A DNA stretch of 5,666 nucleotides, taken from Paraglaciecola arctica. GTDB taxonomy: Bacteria > Pseudomonadota > Gammaproteobacteria > Enterobacterales > Alteromonadaceae. Every line of letters starts with the position of its first letter. The stretch's first letter is position 1. Shown here piece by piece: positions 1-5,409 of the stretch. The stretch covers positions 1-5,666 of the forward strand of contig QIJM01000372.1 of the NCBI GenBank assembly GCA_003232445.1. The letters run 5' to 3'. The notes under the pieces are model-generated. The model was not told the DNA's origin. It worked only from the letters and a program-made list of their open reading frames with translations, and searched no databases. A program made the position numbers and the translations under genes.

Positions 1-210
1 AGAATTGATAAGCAAGAGGAGTTGCGCGCTTTAAGTGATGAAGAAAAGGAACTAAAAGGCGAAGAAAGGGACGCTAGAAAGAAGCAACAACGCAACAAAA
101 ATGAACAAAGCCCAGAGTTGGGATCCAATCCTGACCAAGTTGAAGATGATAGTGTCGACACTGAGCAGAATAAACCCAAAGGGCCAAAACGTTTAGATAT
201 TTATGTTTAA
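1..210 (+). CDS. C-terminal fragment of an uncharacterised, highly charged protein
   Basis: The reading frame is open from the first base of the window to a TAA at 208-210, giving 69 residues, so this is the 3' end of a gene that starts upstream. A TTG at 22 could be read as a start, but nothing supports it because the frame continues to the edge. The first half is rich in Glu, Lys, Arg and Gln (for example DEEKELKGEERDARKK) and would suit a helical or coiled-coil segment. The second half (NEQSPELGSNPDQVEDD onward) is polar, rich in Asn, Asp, Pro and Gln, and probably disordered. The protein ends KGPKRLDIYV. There is no hydrophobic segment, so this part is soluble. I do not recognise the family, and a tail of this composition is a poor basis for assignment. 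No clear intrinsic terminator follows. It converges with the patatin gene. Confidence 0.6.
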   Translation, partial: RIDKQEELRALSDEEKELKGEERDARKKQQRNKNEQSPELGSNPDQVEDDSVDTEQNKPKGPKRLDIYV

Positions 211-264
211 ATTCAAAAAAGTTGCTAATAAACATAGAATTAATATTAAGCGCGACAACTTATG

Positions 265-478
265 TGGACTCCCCCATGTCAACAACAAAAACAGTAAACC
301 AAATAAATAAATGCGTACTTATGTACGAGCTCTAATTGAGTAGCTAACCCAGGCTCTATGATATTTACGCGAACTGGTTGTCAAATCTAGCCTGCGAGCC
401 CGAAGCTCTATGTTGTCGACTGACTTAACCAGCTGATTTTTATCTTCGTTTATGCACTTTAGGGTGCGGGGGAGTCCA
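265..478. mobile_element. Possible small non-autonomous element (MITE-like) with IS3-type ends
   Basis: TGGACTCCCCC at 265-275 is matched exactly, in inverted orientation, by GGGGGAGTCCA at 468-478. This is an 11-bp perfect inverted repeat enclosing 192 bp. The GC-rich ends stand out from AT-rich surroundings. Ends of the form 5'-TG...CA-3' followed by a run of C are typical of IS3-family elements, which is established knowledge. The tetramer TTAT occurs at 260-263 and 480-483, one base outside each repeat, and could be a target-site duplication if the element is 264-479; the bases directly abutting the repeats do not match. The interior has no transposase fragment that I can recognise. Alternatives are a chance repeat or a structured RNA whose closing stem is this repeat. 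Assignment as a mobile element is inference. Confidence 0.35.
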
Positions 479-491
479 ATTATCTAGCCTG
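385..491 (+). repeat. 10-bp direct repeat ATCTAGCCTG, two copies
   Basis: ATCTAGCCTG occurs at 385-394 and again at 482-491, 97 bp apart start to start. One copy lies inside the 265-478 inverted-repeat element and the other just outside its right end. The flanking bases do not extend the match. It could be the trace of a local duplication or a protein-binding word, or chance. Confidence 0.4.
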
Positions 492-512
492 ACAGATGAG
501 GGTGGATGACAG

Positions 513-526
513 TGCCCGTTAGGGCA
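513..526. other. GC-rich hairpin downstream of the patatin gene
   Basis: TGCCC (513-517), loop GTTA, GGGCA (522-526) can form a 5-bp GC-rich stem about 20 bp past the patatin stop codon. On the minus strand it is followed by CTGTCATCC and on the plus strand by TGAATAAAAAGG, so neither orientation supplies a U-tract. It may protect the 3' end of the patatin mRNA or assist termination, but it is not a canonical rho-independent terminator. Confidence 0.3.
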
Positions 527-544
527 TGAATAAAAAGGAATCTG

Positions 545-1660
545 CTATATAGACAAAAAACTACGTAACTCCTCCTGCCTAGCCAACCCATCCTGCATAC
601 CCAAATCAATCAACTCGCGGCAAAACTCTTTTTCAAACAATAGATAACTCAGTTTATCGTGCAGCCCCATCATTCTTAGCAATATCTTGATCCCCGACGG
701 CATACGGTGAAAGTGTTTGGCGGCCATTTCGTTAAAGTTAATGGTGGGGTTGATCACCAAGGTGTCGATAGTTTTTAGCTTGGTTTGTTGCTGTTGTTTG
801 TGTGTCATATGCGCGATGGTTTCGTTAATTCGCGTAAGACGTTCAAGATCGGACTTTAGGCTGTCGGCAAAAATGCTATCGAGCAAATGCCCTGCTATGG
901 CGATGCTACTGGGAAATCGATTCATATCGGTAAACCGAGATGTTTTCTCAGATTGTTCAACGCCAATGATCAGTATTTTTTCTGCGCCCAAATGAATTGC
1001 AGGACTCAGAGGGGATAATTGGTGCACTGAGCCATCGCCAAGAAATTCTCCTGACATTTTTACGGGTGGAAACAGCATTGGAATAGCCGATGAAGCAATC
1101 AAGTGTTCTGAATTTAGAGTGCAAGGTATGCCTCGTCTTTGTTCCCGTTGCCAAGGTTCGATATCGCTTTGCCCTTGGTAAAAGCTGATAGAGTCATGGC
1201 TTGTGTAGCTAGAGGCATTGATAGTGATAGCGCGCAAGTGGCCGCTTGATATATTTCTATCGATACGATGAAAGTCTAAGCGACTTCTGATCAAGCGCCT
1301 CAAAGGCTGATTGTTTAATAAACTAGAGGGGTTCTTTTGATTTTGCTCGGATTGGAAACTACTCAGAAAATTACCGGCTAAATGTTTAAATACATCTCTA
1401 ATGCCACTGTCGTAGACTTGGCGGGTGTGAAAATTCTTCCATACCCACTCTAATTTTCTTAGCCCAAGGTGATAACAAGAAGCATAGCAGGCTAAGCCTG
1501 TTGCGTTAATTGCACCAGCTGAATTACCACAGACAATGGGGAAAGGTAAACCTTGGTTGCGTGGTAAAAAGGTGGCAATGGCTTTAAGCACGCCTAGTTG
1601 ATATGCGGCTCTTGCACCACCGCCCGACAACAACAACGCATATTGATTACGCTCTGTCAA
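545..1660 (-). CDS. Patatin-like phospholipase (RssA/COG1752 type)
   Basis: Patatin-like enzymes hydrolyse acyl ester bonds of lipids with a Ser-Asp dyad. The 371-residue product shows the family signatures in order: a glycine-rich oxyanion loop, SGGGARAAYQLGVL (12-25); the nucleophile elbow GNSAG with Ser47; the conserved segment ASSAIPMLFPPV (189-200); and the catalytic Asp209 in LGDGS. The usual form of the last motif is DGG or DGA; here it is DGS, a mild variation that keeps the aspartate. The C-terminal 130 or so residues, after the strand KILIIGVEQ, look helical and have no function I recognise. No signal peptide or transmembrane segment is evident, so a cytoplasmic or peripheral membrane location is likely. 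The start is TTG at 1660-1658, chosen because it follows an AGGGA Shine-Dalgarno by 9 bases and because the in-frame codons between it and the preceding TAG include no better start. The gene lies 12 bp downstream of the MBL hydrolase gene and is almost certainly co-transcribed with it. The lipid substrate is unknown. Confidence 0.9.
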   Translation of the reverse strand: MTERNQYALLLSGGGARAAYQLGVLKAIATFLPRNQGLPFPIVCGNSAGAINATGLACYASCYHLGLRKLEWVWKNFHTRQVYDSGIRDVFKHLAGNFLSSFQSEQNQKNPSSLLNNQPLRRLIRSRLDFHRIDRNISSGHLRAITINASSYTSHDSISFYQGQSDIEPWQREQRRGIPCTLNSEHLIASSAIPMLFPPVKMSGEFLGDGSVHQLSPLSPAIHLGAEKILIIGVEQSEKTSRFTDMNRFPSSIAIAGHLLDSIFADSLKSDLERLTRINETIAHMTHKQQQQTKLKTIDTLVINPTINFNEMAAKHFHRMPSGIKILLRMMGLHDKLSYLLFEKEFCRELIDLGMQDGLARQEELRSFLSI

Positions 1661-1669
1661 AAACTTCGT

Positions 1670-1674
1670 TCCCT
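1670..1674 (-). promoter_or_regulatory. Shine-Dalgarno for the patatin gene, overlapping the MBL stop codon
   Basis: On the minus strand AGGGA (1674-1670) is followed by nine bases and then TTG. It shares two bases with the TAG stop of the MBL gene (1675-1673), so a ribosome terminating on the first gene covers the initiation site of the second. This supports the TTG start and suggests translational coupling. Confidence 0.6.
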
Positions 1675-2512
1675 ATAATGTAACTGTCAAACCTTCGGCT
1701 GCGGCAAATAGTGCTAAGTCCGCGCCGCCAATTTCGATGATCTCTTGGCAATGACTCTCTATCTCGGCAATTTCGTCATCTGTACGAATATGATCGTGGC
1801 TATATAGTGCCATACGTTTTGCTCGACTGCCCATGGCGAGTTTAACGGCCTCTTCTGCTACCGAATGCCCCCAGCCTGATTTGCCGGGCATATCAGCAAT
1901 CATATATTGTGCATCATGAATGATCAGATCTGCATCACGACTAAATTCAACCCAGTCTAAAAAGTCGGTATTTTTTTTGTAGGGAGGATATAACTCGTTG
2001 TCAGTGATGTACGCGACTTTTTTGCCATCGGCTTCTATGCAAAACGAGCTACCGCTACCAGGATGGTTTATGGCTAAACGACTGATTTTGGCTTCACCAA
2101 TTTTCCAATGTTTGACTTCTTTGGGTTGAGGGATAATGTGAATATTCGATGGCAGTGTTTTGTAATCTATCGGGAAATAGCTGTCACTCATTTGTTCTAA
2201 AATGGCATGGTTCGCATCAAAAGTGATCTGTCCTGGGGTAATAAAAATATTACGTTCTGGTTGGTAAATGGGCGCAAAAAAAGGAAAGCCTTGGATATGA
2301 TCCCAGTGATTATGCGTGAGTAACAAATGGATGTCGTTAGTTTGTTTAATCAGTTTTTGACCGAGGTTTTTTATGCCTGTGCCCGCATCTAAAATAATGT
2401 CGGTGCCGTCGTCTAAACAAACGTGCACACAAGAAGTATTACCACCATATTTAATAAACTCAGGGCCGGGAGCAGGGCAGGAGCCGCGCACACCGAAGAA
2501 GGTCACTTGCAT
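1673..2512 (-). CDS. Metallo-beta-lactamase-fold hydrolase (possible phosphodiesterase)
   Basis: The 279-residue protein begins with a strand characteristic of an MBL subgroup, FFGVRGSCPAPGPEF (5-19), followed by YGGNTSC (22-28) and LDAGTGIKNLG (41-51). The metal site is complete: THNHWDH (66-72, with His67, His69, Asp71 and His72), a third-position His150 in NHPG, the bridging Asp171 in ITDNE, and a C-terminal His in SHDH (His239 or His241). GWGHS (213-217) is another conserved-looking patch. The binuclear-metal architecture and the FWGVRGS-like start match proteins grouped with PhnP-type and cyclic-nucleotide phosphodiesterase-like MBL enzymes (COG1235; recalled as the TaR3-like set), rather than true beta-lactamases or glyoxalase II. 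The exact substrate cannot be assigned. The ATG at 2512 places the first strand correctly and has a weak GAG seven bases upstream. No signal peptide is present, so it is probably cytoplasmic. It is the first gene of a two-gene unit with the patatin. Confidence 0.85.
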   Translation of the reverse strand: MQVTFFGVRGSCPAPGPEFIKYGGNTSCVHVCLDDGTDIILDAGTGIKNLGQKLIKQTNDIHLLLTHNHWDHIQGFPFFAPIYQPERNIFITPGQITFDANHAILEQMSDSYFPIDYKTLPSNIHIIPQPKEVKHWKIGEAKISRLAINHPGSGSSFCIEADGKKVAYITDNELYPPYKKNTDFLDWVEFSRDADLIIHDAQYMIADMPGKSGWGHSVAEEAVKLAMGSRAKRMALYSHDHIRTDDEIAEIESHCQEIIEIGGADLALFAAAEGLTVTL

Positions 2513-2581
2513 TTATGATCTCATTAATAAGCTGGTTGCATCCATGAGTTTGAACAATATCACTAAAGCTAAACTGAATTA

Positions 2582-2587
2582 AGTATA
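2582..2587 (-). promoter_or_regulatory. Candidate -10 box for the MBL-patatin unit
   Basis: On the minus strand TATACT (2587-2582) matches the sigma-70 -10 consensus at five of six positions. It lies about 70 bp before the MBL start codon and downstream of the proS terminator, where an independent promoter would be expected. I could not find a convincing -35 box at 16-18 bp, so the call is weak. Confidence 0.25.
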
Positions 2588-2611
2588 AACTTATTAGTAA
2601 AGGTATGTATG

Positions 2612-2633
2612 CAAGTTTCTAAGAACTTGTTTT
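2612..2633 (+). terminator. Weak hairpin with short T-run on the plus strand
   Basis: CAAGTT (2612-2617), loop TCTAAG, AACTTG (2624-2629) forms a perfect 6-bp stem followed by TTTT (2630-2633) and an AT-rich run on the plus strand. No plus-strand gene lies upstream, because the preceding DNA is the 5' end of the minus-strand MBL gene. It could end an unannotated antisense or small transcript, or simply be part of the AT-rich spacer. In the minus direction it has no U-tract. Confidence 0.2.
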
Positions 2634-2640
2634 ATATAAT

Positions 2641-2668
2641 AAAAAAACGCATTCATGGCGCTTTTTTT
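2641..2668 (-). terminator. Rho-independent terminator of proS
   Basis: On the minus strand, starting 36 bases after the proS stop codon, the sequence reads A7, G, CGC, a 7-base loop (CATGAAT), GCG, T7. CGC pairs with GCG and the A-tract can pair with the T-tract around one bulged G. The T7 run (2647-2641) is followed by more AT-rich sequence. Because the A-tract and T-tract are symmetric, it could also work in the opposite direction. It separates the trmO-proS unit from the MBL-patatin unit. Confidence 0.75.
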
Positions 2669-2704
2669 AATGTGTTAAGAATAGCAATCTACCCTCACTA
2701 TTTC

Positions 2705-4420
2705 TCATAAGTTGCCAACAAACTCCGCCAATTTGTCGATTTCAATCAATTGTTTTTCACTACTACGGCGATTTTTGTACTCTACTTTATTTTCATCAAG
2801 GTTACGTTCACCTATCACTATTGTGTGAGGTATACCGATAAGCTCCATATCGTTGAACATCACGCCAGGGCGTTCTTTTCTGTCATCAAATAGCACTTCT
2901 ACACCGGCTTCTTTTAATTGGGTATACAACGATTCGGCGATTTCTTTAACGCGATGTGATTTGTGCATATTCATCGGGATAAGTGCGACTTTAAAAGGAG
3001 CGATGGCGTCGGGCCAGATGATCCCATACTTATCATGATTTTGTTCAATTGCCGCAGCGACTATGCGTGATACGCCTATGCCATAACAACCCATACTGAG
3101 TATTTTGTGTTTACCGTTTTCGTCCAACACACCGCAGCTCATCGCTTGTGAGTATTTATCGCCTAGTTGGAATATGTGACCTACTTCGATACCACGTTTT
3201 ATTTCTAAAGTGCCTTTGCCGTCTGGCGATGCATCACCTGCTATTACATTGCGAATATCCGCCACTGCAAACTCAGCTGCGTCTCTTGACCAGTTTACAC
3301 CTGTGTAATGGAAACCTTCTTCGTTGGCTCCGCAAACAAAGTCAGCTAAATGAGCGGCACTCGCATCAACTATCACAGGGATGGTCATGCCAACTGGACC
3401 AAGTGAACCGATGGTGCAGTTAAGTGTGTCTTCTATTTGTTGTTCACTTGCCATGGTCAGTGGAGCAAATACAGCCGCTAGTTTTTCTGCTTTGACTGCA
3501 TTAAGTTGGTGATCACCACGTAAAACTAATGCGACTAACCCTTGTTTGTCTGTTTTGTCTGACTCCGCCAATACAATGAGTGTTTTAACCGATTGCTCAG
3601 CAGGGATCTTTAAGAATGCTGAGACATCTTCGATAGTCTTTTGCTCTGGCGTGGCAATTTTTTCTAGGTTTTGAGTGCCTTCAGGGCAGTCACCAATAGG
3701 CGCTAAAGTACTTGCCATTTCAATGTTCGCCGCATAATCAGAGTCATTACTAAACGCTATATCATCTTCGCCTGACTCCGCTAATACATGAAATTCATGA
3801 GAAGCACTGCCACCAATTGAACCGTTGTCGGCTATTACCGGGCGGTAATCTAAGCCAATCCGTTGAAAAATATTACAGTAAGCTTGATACATGTTTTGGT
3901 AGGTTGTTTCTAAGCAACTTTGATCCAGATGAAATGAATAAGCATCTTTCATGGTGAATTCACGACTTCGCATAATGCCAAACCTTGGGCGGATTTCGTC
4001 TCTGAATTTAGTTTGCACTTGATACAAGTTAAGTGGCAGTTGTTTGTAACTGTTGACTTCGTTTTTGACTAATGAGGTGATCACTTCTTCATGAGTCGGA
4101 CCCAATACAAAGTCACGTGAATGTCGGTCTTTTATACGCAGTAATTCAGGGCCGTATTCTTCCCAGCGGCCTGATCCTTGCCATAAGTCTGCCGGTTGAA
4201 CGACAGGCATTAATATTTCTATCGAGCCCGCTTTGTTCATTTCATCGCGCACTATATTGGCTACTTTATTTAGCACACGTAAACCTGAGGGTAGCCAAGT
4301 ATATAAACCAGCAGCTAACTTTCTGACCATACCTGCACGTAACATTAACTGGTGGCTAATGACTTCTGCGTCGGCTGGGGTTTCTTTTTGCGTGGATAAT
4401 AAATATTGGCTAGTGCGCAT
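2705..4420 (-). CDS. proS: Prolyl-tRNA synthetase (bacterial type, with editing domain)
   Basis: ProRS is a cytoplasmic class II synthetase that activates proline with ATP and attaches it to tRNA-Pro. The 571 residues match the E. coli enzyme (572) almost from end to end, beginning MRTSQYLLSTQKETPADAEV. The catalytic core includes the GLYTWLPSG region (38-46), the proline-binding loop THEE (109-112), class II motif 2 in FRDEIRPRFG...RSREFTMKDAYSF (139-163), and motif 3 GCYGIGVSR (444-452). Between motifs 2 and 3, roughly residues 220-400, lies the YbaK-like insertion domain that hydrolyses Ala-tRNA-Pro. Its conserved lysine (VKTLIV, Lys279), the GSLGPVG loop (338-344) and the HYTG histidine (371) are present, so cis-editing should be intact. 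The C-terminal anticodon-binding domain runs from about 477 and contains FDDRKERPGVMFNDMELIGIPH. The ATG at 4420 gives the same N-terminus as E. coli, although no strong Shine-Dalgarno precedes it. It lies 90 bp downstream of trmO and ends at a good terminator. Confidence 0.98.
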   Translation of the reverse strand: MRTSQYLLSTQKETPADAEVISHQLMLRAGMVRKLAAGLYTWLPSGLRVLNKVANIVRDEMNKAGSIEILMPVVQPADLWQGSGRWEEYGPELLRIKDRHSRDFVLGPTHEEVITSLVKNEVNSYKQLPLNLYQVQTKFRDEIRPRFGIMRSREFTMKDAYSFHLDQSCLETTYQNMYQAYCNIFQRIGLDYRPVIADNGSIGGSASHEFHVLAESGEDDIAFSNDSDYAANIEMASTLAPIGDCPEGTQNLEKIATPEQKTIEDVSAFLKIPAEQSVKTLIVLAESDKTDKQGLVALVLRGDHQLNAVKAEKLAAVFAPLTMASEQQIEDTLNCTIGSLGPVGMTIPVIVDASAAHLADFVCGANEEGFHYTGVNWSRDAAEFAVADIRNVIAGDASPDGKGTLEIKRGIEVGHIFQLGDKYSQAMSCGVLDENGKHKILSMGCYGIGVSRIVAAAIEQNHDKYGIIWPDAIAPFKVALIPMNMHKSHRVKEIAESLYTQLKEAGVEVLFDDRKERPGVMFNDMELIGIPHTIVIGERNLDENKVEYKNRRSSEKQLIEIDKLAEFVGNL

Positions 4421-4462
4421 GAACGATAAAATCTCTAGGGTTTGAAGGGAAAATCGGCGCTT

Positions 4463-4471
4463 ATTCTAACA
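4463..4471 (-). promoter_or_regulatory. Candidate extended -10 promoter for proS
   Basis: On the minus strand TGTTAGAAT (4471-4463) fits the extended -10 form TGnTATAAT, with five of six matches in the hexamer. No good -35 hexamer lies at standard spacing, which is tolerated in extended -10 promoters. Transcription would begin near 4456, leaving a leader of about 35 bases before proS. This would give proS its own promoter in addition to any read-through from trmO. Confidence 0.4.
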
Positions 4472-4510
4472 GCTATCTTGGCTAAAGCTATTATTGTCAC
4501 TGTAGCTGAA

Positions 4511-5212
4511 TTATTTTGGGTGTATTGTCAGCACCACATTTTGTTGGTTAATAACTTGCCATTGAATGTTGAGATCGTACAAGGTCATGCCGTAAGTTTT
4601 ATCTGGATGAGAATGTTGGTGATAGGCAGGGCGAGGATCTTGGCTGAGTACTTCTCGAATAAGTAAACCTAATGCCGGATAGCGCTGTTCAAGCATGTGT
4701 AATTGCCCATTGGCTTGTTCGGTAAAAGTGACTGCCAGCAATTCGGGGCTATGTTGCGCCATGCCTCCTGATGCTTGTGGAATACTATCTGCGTAGGGTA
4801 CATAAGGTTTTATATCTAAAATAGGTGTGCCGTCTAATAAATCTATACCCTTAACAGTTAGGCTAAGCTGGTTGTTTTGATAACTCACTGCCCCAAACTC
4901 GACCACAGACATGCCCATGCCGTTGGGTCTAAAAGTACTGCGTGTGGCAAACACGCCAAGCTTCTGGTTGCCTCCTAATCGAGGAGGACGTACCAAGGGT
5001 GAATGGCCTTTATCTGCCGTTTGGTGAAAATGAAACAGTAGCCATAGATGACTAAATTGTTCTATACCACGCAGATAGTTGGGATCGTTAAACTCCTCAA
5101 AAAAGATGATTTCCCCTTCGGCGCTTTTGGCCAAACCGGGTTGGCGAGGTATGGCAAATTTTTCTTTGTAAGGTGTTCTGATTTTGCCAATAGGCTGGAT
5201 ATTGATGGTCAT
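4511..5212 (-). CDS. trmO: tRNA (N6-threonylcarbamoyladenosine(37)-N6)-methyltransferase TrmO
   Basis: TrmO (formerly TsaA/YaeB) uses S-adenosylmethionine to methylate t6A37 to m6t6A37 in ACY-decoding tRNA-Thr. The 233-residue product (235 in E. coli) carries the family motifs in order: IGKIRTPYKEKFAIPRQPGL (8-27), FSHLWLLFHFHQT (53-65), VRPPRLGG (74-81), GVFATRSTFRPN (86-97), DLLDGTPILDIKPYVPYAD (124-142), IREVLSQDPRPAY (185-197) and a C-terminal YDLNIQW (212-218). The fold is a single-sheet beta-barrel unrelated to Rossmann methyltransferases. After RPN the sequence reads GMGMS, where the E. coli protein has PIGMS. The ATG at 5212 aligns with the E. coli start, and an in-frame TAA at 5236-5234 with no start codon in between rules out a longer form. 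The Shine-Dalgarno is very poor. The order trmO then proS matches E. coli and suggests a long-kept translation-related neighbourhood; rcsF, which precedes trmO in E. coli, is not here. Confidence 0.96.
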   Translation of the reverse strand: MTINIQPIGKIRTPYKEKFAIPRQPGLAKSAEGEIIFFEEFNDPNYLRGIEQFSHLWLLFHFHQTADKGHSPLVRPPRLGGNQKLGVFATRSTFRPNGMGMSVVEFGAVSYQNNQLSLTVKGIDLLDGTPILDIKPYVPYADSIPQASGGMAQHSPELLAVTFTEQANGQLHMLEQRYPALGLLIREVLSQDPRPAYHQHSHPDKTYGMTLYDLNIQWQVINQQNVVLTIHPK

Positions 5213-5409
5213 AAACGAATATATGGTTGCGGCTTAAGAACACTGGGTGATTTACATGGTTGCTGAAACTAACTGCTTATTCAATAGATAAAGTGGCTAA
5301 TTGTTAGGATGGATTGGTATTATTAATTTAAACAAGCATAACGGCCTAATAGCATTCTGTTATGTCATTGGATACCATGCGTTCACTTTGATTGATATGG
5401 TATTAAATA
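5213..5409. promoter_or_regulatory. Divergent intergenic region upstream of trmO and the right-hand gene
   Basis: This 197-bp AT-rich region must contain promoters for both directions. For the plus-strand gene, TTGGTA (5314-5319) and CATAAC (5337-5342) are spaced 17 bp and match sigma-70 hexamers at four of six positions each. CATAAC also pairs with GTTATG at 5359-5364, forming a 6-bp inverted repeat. A second inverted repeat, ATACCAT (5372-5378) and ATGGTAT (5397-5403), ends seven bases before the proposed GTG start. The word TGGTATTA occurs twice (5315-5322 and 5398-5405). I could not identify a clear promoter for trmO. These are weak signals in AT-rich DNA and no regulator can be named. 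Confidence 0.3.

Larger units (their letters stand above)
211..544. other. Non-coding region between convergent genes
   Basis: This 334-bp stretch lies between the 3' end of the plus-strand fragment and the 3' end of the patatin gene. No convincing reading frame is seen on either strand. It holds the 265-478 inverted-repeat element, a small hairpin at 314-327 (CGTAC, loop TTAT, GTACG), a repeated octamer GCTCTATG at 353-360 and 405-412, a repeated decamer ATCTAGCCTG at 385-394 and 482-491, and a GC-rich hairpin at 513-526. None of the hairpins has the U-tract expected of an intrinsic terminator, so how the two convergent transcripts end is unclear. Confidence 0.6.

Noticed and set aside
22..210. 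A complete 62-residue gene starting at TTG 22
   Set aside because: The same frame is open to base 1 and no ribosome binding site decides for the TTG, so a truncated longer gene is the better reading.
253..419. A second inverted repeat CGACAAC (253-259) and GTTGTCG (413-419)
   Set aside because: It is only 7 bp and is not nested with the 265-478 repeat (the two would cross), so it probably arose by chance.
513..526. Rho-independent terminator for the patatin gene
   Set aside because: The stem is GC-rich but only 5 bp long and has no U-tract in either direction.
717..995. Plus-strand reading frame with a hydrophobic, cysteine-rich stretch
   Set aside because: It lies entirely within the patatin gene on the opposite strand, whose motifs are intact, and it has no convincing start signal.
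545..2512. A CBASS-like defence system, because patatin-like phospholipases serve as CBASS effectors
   Set aside because: No CD-NTase cyclase, no Cap accessory genes and no defence neighbours are visible, and the flanking genes are core translation genes. A patatin next to an MBL hydrolase is not enough to claim immunity.
3148..3423. Plus-strand reading frame antisense to proS
   Set aside because: It is the shadow of the proS editing domain, which aligns well with the E. coli protein; the antisense product looks like no known protein.
5336..5366. Integron attC-like site formed by GCATAAC and GTTATGT
   Set aside because: The arms only form a 6-bp inverted repeat. They do not fit the RYYYAAC/GTTRRRY core pattern and there is no second internal pair, no integrase and no cassette array.
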